Positions 7,572-14,478 of a stretch of 45,664 nucleotides of DNA are shown piece after piece; the stretch's first letter is position 1; every line of letters begins with the position of its first letter. The notes beneath the pieces are model-generated. The model made no database searches and had not been told where the DNA came from. It saw only the letters and a program-made list of their open reading frames with translations. Location: contig VHCY01000010.1 of the NCBI GenBank assembly GCA_016871595.1, positions 1 through 45,664 on the forward strand, in the 5' to 3' direction. A program made the position numbers and the translations under genes. The DNA is from Verrucomicrobiota bacterium. GTDB taxonomy: Bacteria > Verrucomicrobiota > Verrucomicrobiia > Opitutales > Opitutaceae.

Positions 7572-9050
7572 TCAGGAGCGGCGAGTCCAGTGGACGAGGA
7601 GGCCGAGCAGCAGGGCGGCGCCCGGGAGGCCGAGGAGAAGGGTGTAGCGCAGGCGGCTGAAGTCGGCCGCGCTGAGGGAGAGTTGGAAGCGTTCGACCGG
7701 GCGGGGCGGGATGCTGAGCTGGCGGTCTCGGTCGACGCACCAGTTCACCGCATTGAGGAAGAACGCGAGGTTGCCGCGGTCGACCCGGGCGTTCGTGACC
7801 ATATCCCCGGTGCCGAGGACCACGAGTTTGCCTCCCCGCACGCTGAAGGGGAGGTTGTCGCGGACGCTCACCCGCTCGGCGGCGACGGCCACGCCGAGGC
7901 GGTCGGCGGGTTCCATCCCGGGGAGCGGCCGGGTGTCGATCCCGGGGTCGTAGCGGGGGATCGCCCCCGCGCGCAGGCCGCGCTCGCCCCACGCGGTCGG
8001 GGAGGTCGCGGCCAAGGTTACGGTGTTCACCGCGCCGCCAAGCGCCCGGCCCGGGTCGGGCATCACGGTGCGCGTGGCCCCCAGCGCGAGGTGCGCGCCG
8101 TGCTCGATCAGCGAGCGGGTGACCGGGTGCGGGGCGTAGGCGCGGATCAGCAGGTCGCCGTTCTCCGCCGCGTTTTCCGGCCCGGTGTCGCAGATCCAGT
8201 CATCCTGGAGCAGCACGCCCCAGTCCAGCAGCAGGTCCTCCAGCCCGAGCCCGGCCGCGCCGAGCCCGGGCGGGAGAAAGGTGATCATCCGCCCTGCGTT
8301 GGCGCCGAGATGCTGGCGGAGCAGTTCCTGCTCAGCGCGGGAGAAGCGGGACTGTGGGGCCACCGCCACCAGCAGGGCGGCGTCCGCGGGGATGCGGCGC
8401 GCCACGGTGAGGTCGAGCTCCTCGGCCTCGAAGTTGCGGATCCGCAGCTGGTCGCGCACCGCGGATAGCCCCCGCAGCGGATCCGCGTCGTTCAGTCGCA
8501 GTTCCCCGTGGCCGGCGAGAAAATAGACTTTCTGCCGTCCCGGGCTGGAGACGTCGAGGATCGCCGCGGTCAGAACCTGCTCCCCGATGAACGCCTGGCG
8601 TCGCCGCTCCCGCAGGGTGTAGAGCTCGTTGACCGTCACCACGCGCCGCCGGTCCCCCGAGAGCAGCAGCAGCAGGTCCGGCTGGTCCACCCCGAGCTCC
8701 TCGCTCCGCTTCCGGTTCTGATAGACGTCGAGCGTCTCGCGGGTGATGCGCCCCTCGGGCCGCGGGTCGGTCGCGTGCACGTACTCGTCGATCAGCCCGG
8801 CGAGCTCCGGATGATCCGACTCCGGCGACTGCGTCAGCACCAGGTGGACCGGGCGGGGCAGGTCGCGGAGGTAGGAGAGGGTCTCGGGCGCGAGGGAGAA
8901 GCGGCGGTTCGCGGTGAGGTCGAAGCGGACCGGGTGGTGGCGCGCGACGTAGTTGAGCCCCCCGAACAGCGTCAGCAGCAGAACCGCCTGCAGCAGCAGG
9001 TTGACGGTGCGGACCCAGCGGGCGGCGCGGAAGCTGGAGAGGGGATCCAT
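7572..9050 (-). CDS. GldG-like ABC transporter auxiliary protein
   Basis: 492 residues with an N-terminal membrane helix (about 14-34), a long soluble domain and a C-terminal membrane helix (about 465-488) ending HWTRRS. The N-terminal block FDLTANRRFSLAPETLSYLR and the segment KVYFLAGHGE are hallmarks of the ABC_transp_aux/GldG family. In Flavobacterium, GldG forms an ABC complex with GldA and GldF needed for gliding, but related operons occur widely in non-gliding bacteria with unknown substrates. It follows the permease gene by 11 bases and precedes the DUF4340 gene by 5. Gliding should not be assumed here, as no other gliding genes are in the window. Confidence 0.88.
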   Translation of the reverse strand: MDPLSSFRAARWVRTVNLLLQAVLLLTLFGGLNYVARHHPVRFDLTANRRFSLAPETLSYLRDLPRPVHLVLTQSPESDHPELAGLIDEYVHATDPRPEGRITRETLDVYQNRKRSEELGVDQPDLLLLLSGDRRRVVTVNELYTLRERRRQAFIGEQVLTAAILDVSSPGRQKVYFLAGHGELRLNDADPLRGLSAVRDQLRIRNFEAEELDLTVARRIPADAALLVAVAPQSRFSRAEQELLRQHLGANAGRMITFLPPGLGAAGLGLEDLLLDWGVLLQDDWICDTGPENAAENGDLLIRAYAPHPVTRSLIEHGAHLALGATRTVMPDPGRALGGAVNTVTLAATSPTAWGERGLRAGAIPRYDPGIDTRPLPGMEPADRLGVAVAAERVSVRDNLPFSVRGGKLVVLGTGDMVTNARVDRGNLAFFLNAVNWCVDRDRQLSIPPRPVERFQLSLSAADFSRLRYTLLLGLPGAALLLGLLVHWTRRS

Positions 9051-9061
9051 CGGGGTCGGCC

Positions 9062-9823
9062 TCAGGCGTGGAGCTGCTTGGCCTCCACGCTAAGGATGCT
9101 GAAGATGAGGGCGAGCGCGGTGCCGCTAGCGTAAAATAGCAGGTGCCGCAGATCGATCACCCCGCGCGCGAAGTCGTCCCGGTGGCCAAACACGTGCCCG
9201 TGGTCCACCGCGGCCCGCAGCGGCCGGAGCATCCCCTGGTCGAGCCAGGGCGAGTCGGCGAGCGCGTTCCCGCCGAGGATCAGCGTCGCGAGTGCCACGC
9301 ACGAGAGGATCCCGGCGACGGACTGGCTTCGCGTGAGGGAACTGGCGAGCACCCCGAGGGCCACAAAGAGCAGGCCGGAGACCGCGATGAACAGGAACCC
9401 CCCGAGGAGCGGGCCCGCGTCGAGGAAGCGCTCATCGCCGGAGTAGCGGCGCAGCACGAGGAAGAACCCGAGGGTGGAGGCCCAGAGGCCCGCATAGAGG
9501 GCGTAGGCGGCCCCGAACTTCGCGAGGACGACCTCGGTGGTCGTGACGGGGGTCGTGAGCAGGGTCTCGAGGGTTCCGGCCCGGCGCTCCTCGGCGAGGC
9601 ACTTCATCGTGAGCAGCGGCACCATCACGCAGACCGGCAGCCAGAAGAGCTGGAAGTAGACCACGGCCGGCGAGGTCTCCTGCGAGGCGCCGCCGTAGAG
9701 CTCCGCGATCTTGATGAAGACGAGGCCCATGAAGCCGAGAAACAGGGTCGCGGCCACGTACGTCGCGGGCGAGACAAGGAGCATCCGCAGCTCGTGGCTG
9801 AGCAGGGTGGGAAAGTGCTTCAT
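9062..9823 (-). CDS. ABC-2 type permease, GldF-like
   Basis: 253 residues with about six hydrophobic segments. The start MKHFPTLLSHELRMLLVSP and the cytoplasmic block CLAEERRAGTLETLLTTPVT are typical of ABC-2 permeases of the GldF type. It is the membrane channel partner of the ATPase encoded just upstream: the ATPase stop and this ATG overlap as ATGA, so translation is probably coupled. The ORF can be extended upstream to 9868 in frame, but that would lie within the ATPase gene, and the residues added are low-complexity basic/proline. The transported substrate is unknown. Confidence 0.92.
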   Translation of the reverse strand: MKHFPTLLSHELRMLLVSPATYVAATLFLGFMGLVFIKIAELYGGASQETSPAVVYFQLFWLPVCVMVPLLTMKCLAEERRAGTLETLLTTPVTTTEVVLAKFGAAYALYAGLWASTLGFFLVLRRYSGDERFLDAGPLLGGFLFIAVSGLLFVALGVLASSLTRSQSVAGILSCVALATLILGGNALADSPWLDQGMLRPLRAAVDHGHVFGHRDDFARGVIDLRHLLFYASGTALALIFSILSVEAKQLHA

Positions 9824-10830
9824 CGGGCGGGGGTCGGGCGGGGCGCGGCGGCTTGGACCGCGTCCCAACTGCGGCGAGTGGCCGCGAGGAAGACATCCTC
9901 GAGCGAGGGGTGCTCGCGGCCGATCGCGCGGACGCGGCAGCCGGCGGCGGCGAGCGCGGCCACGATCGCGTCCCCCAGTTCGTCAGAACGCGCGGTGGTC
10001 AGCCGCAGGCGGCGGAATTCCTCCGGGCCGGCGGGCGTCGTCTCGCCCGGCGGAGCGGCGTGCAGGTCCGGGTCAACGGTGGCGAGCGCCGCGGCGAGGA
10101 TCGCCGGATCCCCGGCCACCTCGAGGACATACGAGGACTGGCCGAAGATCTCGCGGCGGAGTTCCGCGGGGGTGCCCTGCGCCACCACGCGGCCCTGGTT
10201 GATGATGAGCACCCGGTCGCAGGTCACCTCGATCTCGGGCAGGATATGGGAGGAGATGATGACCGTCATCCGCCCGCGGAGGCCCGCGATGAGGTCGCGC
10301 ACGATCAGGATCTGATGCGGGTCGAGGCCGATCGTCGGCTCGTCCATGATGATGACCGGCGGTTCCGCCAGGATCGCCTCGGCGATGCCGACCCGCTGCC
10401 GGTAGCCCTTCGAAAGCTGGCCGATGATGCGGTGGCGCACGCGTTTGAGGTCGCAGATTTCCAGCACCTCGTCGATGCGCGGGCCGAGCTGGCGCCGGGA
10501 CACCTCCTTCAGCCGGCCCCGGAAATACAGGTACTCCGAGACGCGCATATCCTCGGGCAAGGGGTTGTTCTCGGGGAGGTAACCGATGCGGCGCTTCACC
10601 TCGTCGGGCCGCGTCGCCACCGGCAGGCCGCAGAGGTGCACGCTCCCCGAGGTGGCGGGCAGGTAGCCGGTGAGGATCCGCATCGTGGTCGACTTGCCGG
10701 CGCCATTGGGCCCGAGGAACCCGACGATCTCCCCCCGGGCCACGCTGAAGCTGATGTCATTCACCGCGGTCGTGCCGCCGTAGGTTTTCACCAGACGGGA
10801 GACTTCGATCGCGGGCGGGGGCGCGGACAT
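9820..10830 (-). CDS. ABC transporter ATP-binding protein, GldA-like
   Basis: 336 residues from the ATG at 10830. Walker A is GPNGAGKST (residues about 40-48), the signature motif is LSKGYRQRVG, Walker B is VIIMDEPTIGLD and the switch His is in ISSHILPEI. The LSKGYRQR variant of the ABC signature is characteristic of GldA-type and related ABC-2 exporters. A C-terminal domain of about 100 residues follows the nucleotide-binding domain, as in DUF4162-type exporters. It powers the GldF-like permease encoded next (4-base overlap). It heads the six-gene operon 10830-2197, with birA 55 bases upstream on the same strand. No convincing promoter was recognised in that gap. Confidence 0.93.
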   Translation of the reverse strand: MSAPPPAIEVSRLVKTYGGTTAVNDISFSVARGEIVGFLGPNGAGKSTTMRILTGYLPATSGSVHLCGLPVATRPDEVKRRIGYLPENNPLPEDMRVSEYLYFRGRLKEVSRRQLGPRIDEVLEICDLKRVRHRIIGQLSKGYRQRVGIAEAILAEPPVIIMDEPTIGLDPHQILIVRDLIAGLRGRMTVIISSHILPEIEVTCDRVLIINQGRVVAQGTPAELRREIFGQSSYVLEVAGDPAILAAALATVDPDLHAAPPGETTPAGPEEFRRLRLTTARSDELGDAIVAALAAAGCRVRAIGREHPSLEDVFLAATRRSWDAVQAAAPRPTPAR

Positions 10831-10885
10831 AAGGGGAAGAGATGCTAGGTCCCGGGGGGCGCGCAAGGCTAGCGCGGAAAGGGGC

Positions 10886-11875
10886 TCACGGCTCCCGTTC
10901 CACCGTGACCTCGCCCGCCCGGAAGCGATGCAGCCGGGCCGCCTCGTCGCGCAGGAGCAGCGCCCCCTCCTCGTCAAGGCCCACGACGGTGCCGTGGTGC
11001 CGCCGCCCGCCCTCGAGCAGCGTGACCGCGCGGCCCCGGAGCAGGTCGTGCCGGTGCCAGCGCTCGGCGAACCCTTCCCGGTGCCGGTCCTCGACGAAGG
11101 CCGTGTAGGCGAGGAGCACCCGCCCGATCAGCGCGGCCGCCAGCCGGTTCAGGTCCACGGGCCGACCCGCGATCTGGCCGAGCGAGACCGCCCGCCGCGC
11201 GAGGTCCGCCGGCCACGCGTCCGGCGGCGTGTTCACATTCAGCCCGACTCCGAACACCAGGTCCCGGATCTGGTCCGCGTCGATGCGCGCCTCGGTCAGC
11301 ATCCCGCCCGCCTTCCGGCTGCCGTACACCAGATCGTTGGGCCACTTGAGCCGGGGTGCCTCGGGCGCGAAGTGGCCCAGCAGTTCGCACAGGTTGACGC
11401 CCATCCAGAGGGTGAAGAGCGGCATCCGGGCCGGCGGCACCCGCGGGCGGAACCCGAAGCTCGCGTAAAGGTTTGCGGGGGAAGCGCTGTGCCACGACCG
11501 GCCGAAGCGGCCGCGACCCTGCGTCTGCCGCCGCGCCAGCACCGCGAACGGGGTCGGCCGGCCCGCCGCCAGTTGCCGCAGCACCTCGTCGTTGGTGCTG
11601 TCCACCTCGTCCAGCACCAGCAGCGAGAACCCCCGGGGCCGGCCGCGAAGGAGAGTTTCGACCAGCGCCGGGTACAGCTGCTCTGGGGCGTGGACCAGTC
11701 GGTAGCCGCGGGCCCGTTTCGCCTCGAGGGTGAAGCCGGCGGCGCGCAGCCGCTCCATCCGCTGCCAGACGCCGACTCGGGACAGCCCGAGCCGTCGCGC
11801 GAGGGCGGCGCCCGACACCCAGCCGCCCTCGCGGGCGAGCAGTTCGCGGAGGATGAGGTGTTCGTTCTGGGGCAT
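10886..11875 (-). CDS. birA: Biotin--[acetyl-CoA-carboxylase] ligase BirA, with HTH domain
   Basis: 329 residues. The N-terminal winged-helix domain (about 5-60, GWVSGAALARRLGLSRVGVW) is of the BirA type, followed by the catalytic domain with biotin-binding GRGRFGRSW (about 120-128) and KWPND (about 177-181), and a small C-terminal SH3-like domain. It activates biotin as biotinyl-AMP and attaches it to the carboxyl carrier protein of acetyl-CoA carboxylase. The HTH makes it a group II ligase that could also repress biotin genes, but none are nearby. It is divergent from the small gene at 11935. The intervening region carries a short palindrome (GATTT-G-AAATC, 11897-11907). Confidence 0.95.
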   Translation of the reverse strand: MPQNEHLILRELLAREGGWVSGAALARRLGLSRVGVWQRMERLRAAGFTLEAKRARGYRLVHAPEQLYPALVETLLRGRPRGFSLLVLDEVDSTNDEVLRQLAAGRPTPFAVLARRQTQGRGRFGRSWHSASPANLYASFGFRPRVPPARMPLFTLWMGVNLCELLGHFAPEAPRLKWPNDLVYGSRKAGGMLTEARIDADQIRDLVFGVGLNVNTPPDAWPADLARRAVSLGQIAGRPVDLNRLAAALIGRVLLAYTAFVEDRHREGFAERWHRHDLLRGRAVTLLEGGRRHHGTVVGLDEEGALLLRDEAARLHRFRAGEVTVEREP

Positions 11876-11915
11876 CGGCGCGGCGGGAAAACTCGGGATT
11901 TGAAATCAAGGACAC

Positions 11916-11930
11916 GGGAGGCAGCCTCCC
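11916..11930 (+). promoter_or_regulatory. Hairpin overlapping a Shine-Dalgarno-like sequence
   Basis: GGGAGG (11916-11921) pairs perfectly with CCTCCC (11925-11930) around a 3-base loop. GGAGG here is the only ribosome-binding-like sequence before the ATG at 11935, although its 13-base spacing is long. If the stem forms, that site is masked. Confidence 0.35.
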
Positions 11931-11934
11931 GCAA

Positions 11935-12234
11935 ATGTCATTTGCCGCGTTCGAAGGTTCCCTCGCCCGCGATGCCGCCCCGCCCGCGGCGTGGAGCGGC
12001 GCCCTGCAGGCCCTCTGGCACGACGCCAAAGGCGACTGGCACGCCGCGCACGACCGGGCGCAGGAGGACCATTCTGCCGCCGGCTGCTGGGTCCATGCCT
12101 ACCTCCACCGCAAGGAAGGGGACGCGGGCAACGCCGCCTATTGGTACGCGCGGGCGGGGCGGCGGCCGCCTCCGTCCGGGCTCGGGCTCGCGCAGGAATG
12201 GGAACAGATCGCGCGGGCGCTGGCGGAGGTCTAA
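11935..12234 (+). CDS. Conserved small protein of unknown function
   Basis: 99 residues, starting at ATG 11935. The central part, HDRAQEDHSAAGCWVHAYLH then RKEGDAGNAAYWYARAGR, is rich in aromatic residues and His and looks like a compact helical protein. I recall this 'WVHAYLHRKEGD-x2-NA-x-YWY-x-RAG' pattern from small uncharacterised bacterial proteins, but know no function. There is no signal peptide or membrane segment, so it is likely cytoplasmic. It stands alone, divergent from birA and convergent with the proline-rich gene ending at 12257. Codon use resembles the neighbours and the frame is well conserved in character, so I regard it as real. Confidence 0.72.
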   Translation: MSFAAFEGSLARDAAPPAAWSGALQALWHDAKGDWHAAHDRAQEDHSAAGCWVHAYLHRKEGDAGNAAYWYARAGRRPPPSGLGLAQEWEQIARALAEV

Positions 12235-12256
12235 GCGGCGCCTCCGGGTCGCGTGC

Positions 12257-12901
12257 TCAGCGGGGCTCGCCGCTGCTCCAGCCGAAGTCGCTGGAACGCA
12301 GGTAGGTCTTGCGCGACTCGCGCAGGATGAAGTCGCCCGCGGCGGGATTCGTGCGCGCCGCGTTCAGGCCAGCCTCGCGCAGATCACTCATGTTGCGCAG
12401 ACGCTCGTCCTCCTCGTACATCGCGACGGCGCGAGCCTCCTTGGTCATCCCGATGATTGGTAGAGTCCAACGGTTGAGGGCGCGGTCCGCCTCGGTGGAG
12501 TAGCGCCGCATCGCGATGTCGGCCAGGCCCTTCGGGGTGTAAATGTCGCGCTCGCGGAACACGGGCGGTTTCTTCTCCTGCACAATGTACTTGGGCAGGC
12601 GGACGATGGTGTTCTTCGGCTTGTCGACGTCCCGGAGGTCCACCTGCTCTTCTTCCGGGGGCGGCGGGGGTGGCGGCGGCGGGGGCGGCGTGTACTTGGG
12701 CGCGGCGGCGGCGAGGGCCGCGGCGGCCTCCCCGGAGATCGCGCGGGTGCGCCGGGGAGCCGAGGAGGCGGGACGATCCTCCGTCCGCGGAACAAGGACC
12801 GGGGAACCGGGGGACGGGGACGGCGTCTGGGCCGCGGCGCCGGCGGCGAGGCCGAGGCCGGCGAGGGCCGTGGCGAGGGAGAGGCGGAGGGCGCGTTCCA
12901 T
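12257..12901 (-). CDS. Exported proline-rich protein of unknown function
   Basis: 214 residues from the ATG at 12901. A signal peptide (about residues 1-24, ending GAAAQ) leads into a Ser/Pro/Arg-rich linker, a run of eleven prolines at about 72-82 followed by EEE, and then a compact C-terminal region with DKPKNTIVRLPKYIVQEKKP and FRERDIYTPKGLADIAMRRY. The polyproline rod could span peptidoglycan, as in TonB-like or envelope-tether proteins, but no TonB C-terminal fold is recognisable. It follows the methyltransferase gene by 58 bases in a leuS-lpxI-methyltransferase series. I do not recognise a family. An in-frame extension to 13228 overlaps the methyltransferase gene and was rejected. Confidence 0.72.
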   Translation of the reverse strand: MERALRLSLATALAGLGLAAGAAAQTPSPSPGSPVLVPRTEDRPASSAPRRTRAISGEAAAALAAAAPKYTPPPPPPPPPPPEEEQVDLRDVDKPKNTIVRLPKYIVQEKKPPVFRERDIYTPKGLADIAMRRYSTEADRALNRWTLPIIGMTKEARAVAMYEEDERLRNMSDLREAGLNAARTNPAAGDFILRESRKTYLRSSDFGWSSGEPR

Positions 12902-12959
12902 CGGGCGTGTGGACAAGGTTGGACGGGACCCGTTCCGCCGCAAGCCCGCGCTCGCCGGC

Positions 12960-13571
12960 TCAGGCCTCCGCGGGCCGGCGCCACTCCCGCCACCACTCCC
13001 TCCCGGCGAACAGCGCGGGGGACTCCGCGGGCGGCACGGGCAAGGTGAGCAAGGGCTCCAGGCGCGCGCGCAGCAGCTCCTCCGCCTCGCCGCCGTCCCA
13101 GCCGAAGGGCGGGCCGTCCTCCTTCGGCCCCTCGTAAAAGAGGCCCACCCAGCGCCCCTCGGGGCGGAGCAGCGAGGCGATCCGGGCCGTGACCGCCGCC
13201 CAGCGCGCCGGATCCAGCGCGCAGACAAAGGTGCGCTCGTAGATCAGGCGGTAACCCGCCGCCGCCAGGGGGCAGGTGAAGAAATCGGCGCAGTGGAGCG
13301 CCACCGCGGCGCCGGCCGGCACGCGCGCGCGGGCCCGGTCCACCGCCGTCGCGCTGAAGTCCACCGCGGTCACCGCGTAACCCGCCGCGGCGAAGGCGGC
13401 CAGCTCCTGCCCGGAGCCGCAGCCCGGGACGAGCACGGTGTCGCCAAGGCGGGCGGGGTTGCGGGCGAGGAAGCGGGTCAGCGCGGGCGGCACGCCGGGG
13501 AATTCCCACGGGGTCTGGCCCGCACGGTAGCGTTCCTCCCAGAACTCAGGTTCGGCGTGCATCGGACTCAT
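12960..13571 (-). CDS. SAM-dependent methyltransferase, thiopurine methyltransferase family
   Basis: About 203 residues from the ATG at 13571; an alternative ATG three codons later (13562) is equally possible, as neither has a clear Shine-Dalgarno. FWEERYRAGQTPWEFPGVPP at the N-terminus is typical of the TPMT family, and VLVPGCGSGQELAAFAAAG is SAM-binding motif I, followed by VTAVDFS (motif II acidic residue). The block IYERTFVCALDP also fits TPMT-like enzymes. Bacterial members methylate small thiol, selenium or tellurium compounds, or have unknown substrates. It lies 49 bases downstream of lpxI on the same strand. The annotated family is secure; the substrate is not. Confidence 0.87.
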   Translation of the reverse strand: MSPMHAEPEFWEERYRAGQTPWEFPGVPPALTRFLARNPARLGDTVLVPGCGSGQELAAFAAAGYAVTAVDFSATAVDRARARVPAGAAVALHCADFFTCPLAAAGYRLIYERTFVCALDPARWAAVTARIASLLRPEGRWVGLFYEGPKEDGPPFGWDGGEAEELLRARLEPLLTLPVPPAESPALFAGREWWREWRRPAEA

Positions 13572-13620
13572 CCGTGACGTTGGGCGGGCGCGCGCCGGCG
13601 GCGCAAGCACCGCGCGGGGC

Positions 13621-14469
13621 TCAATCGTAGCCAAAGAGGGCGATGTCCAACTCGCGGGCGCGGGCCAGCACGGCGGGGCGGTCAAGCAGCAGGACCTGGC
13701 CGGCCGCGAGGGCCGCCGCGCGGATGCCCGCGGTGGCCATCACCTCGAGGGTGCGTGCGCCGAAGCAGGGAACGTCGAAGCGCCAGTCCTGCCGCGCCTT
13801 GACCGTCTTCACGAAGAGGGCCCCCGTGGCCTGGAAGGTCCCGGCGCGGCGCAGCATCTCATCCGTGCCCTCGTAGGCCTCCACCGCGAGCACCGTGCCC
13901 TCGCGCACGACGCAGCCCTGGCCGATGTCGAGGCGGGCGCATTCGCGGGCGATCTGGACCCCGTGCTCCAGGTGATCCGGCTCGATCGGGAAACTCCGGC
14001 CGGTCATCGGCCCTGGCGTGGCGAGCTGGTCATCGAGGAAGGCGCGCGCGTCGAGGAGGGTCACGCCCAGCTCCTCGATCTCCCGGGCGATGGCGCCGAA
14101 GATGGTCTCCGCGTTGCGGCGGCGGAGGGAGAGCAGGATCCGCGCGGCCTTGAAGTCGGGATGGAGGCCGTGGAACAGGCGTCGCGGCGTGATCTGCCCG
14201 GCCATCAGCGCGGAGCCCGCGCCGAAGGTGCGCAGCGCGTCCAGCATATGGCCCAGCTGGCCGACCTTGAGCATCACGCGCTCCCGTTCCGGGAACGAGG
14301 CGACGAGCTCGGGCGGGGTTTCCCCCTCGAAGGCGATCAGGCGCAGCGGCACGCCGGCGGCGCGGACCGCCGTGGCGACGAGCCGCGGGTAAAGGCCCTG
14401 ACCCGCGATGAGCGCCAACGGCCGCGCCGCGTCGAACGCGGGGGGCAGGAAGCGGGACGTCGCAGGCAC
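13621..14469 (-). CDS. lpxI: UDP-2,3-diacylglucosamine pyrophosphatase LpxI
   Basis: 282 residues, starting with GTG at 14469, nine bases after leuS. The N-terminal block LALIAGQGLYPRLVATA, the middle LKVGQLGHMLDALRTFGA with MAGQITPRRLF, and the C-terminal part with DIGQGCVVREGTVLAVEAYEG-TDEM followed by a DVPCFGARTLE block are hallmarks of LpxI (formerly DUF1009). The enzyme cleaves UDP-2,3-diacylglucosamine to lipid X and UMP in lipid A synthesis, replacing LpxH in many bacteria. Its presence argues that the organism makes lipid A. It is probably co-transcribed with leuS. Confidence 0.94.
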   Translation of the reverse strand: MPATSRFLPPAFDAARPLALIAGQGLYPRLVATAVRAAGVPLRLIAFEGETPPELVASFPERERVMLKVGQLGHMLDALRTFGAGSALMAGQITPRRLFHGLHPDFKAARILLSLRRRNAETIFGAIAREIEELGVTLLDARAFLDDQLATPGPMTGRSFPIEPDHLEHGVQIARECARLDIGQGCVVREGTVLAVEAYEGTDEMLRRAGTFQATGALFVKTVKARQDWRFDVPCFGARTLEVMATAGIRAAALAAGQVLLLDRPAVLARARELDIALFGYD

Positions 14470-14478
14470 GGCGGGGAC

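Noticed and set aside
5737-7647. 636-codon plus-strand frame opposite the DUF4340 gene
   Set aside because: A shadow of the real minus-strand gene, without recognisable motifs.
7572-9050. Gliding motility locus
   Set aside because: GldA/F/G-like genes alone do not indicate gliding. No GldB-N or Spr genes are present, and the family is widespread in non-gliding bacteria.
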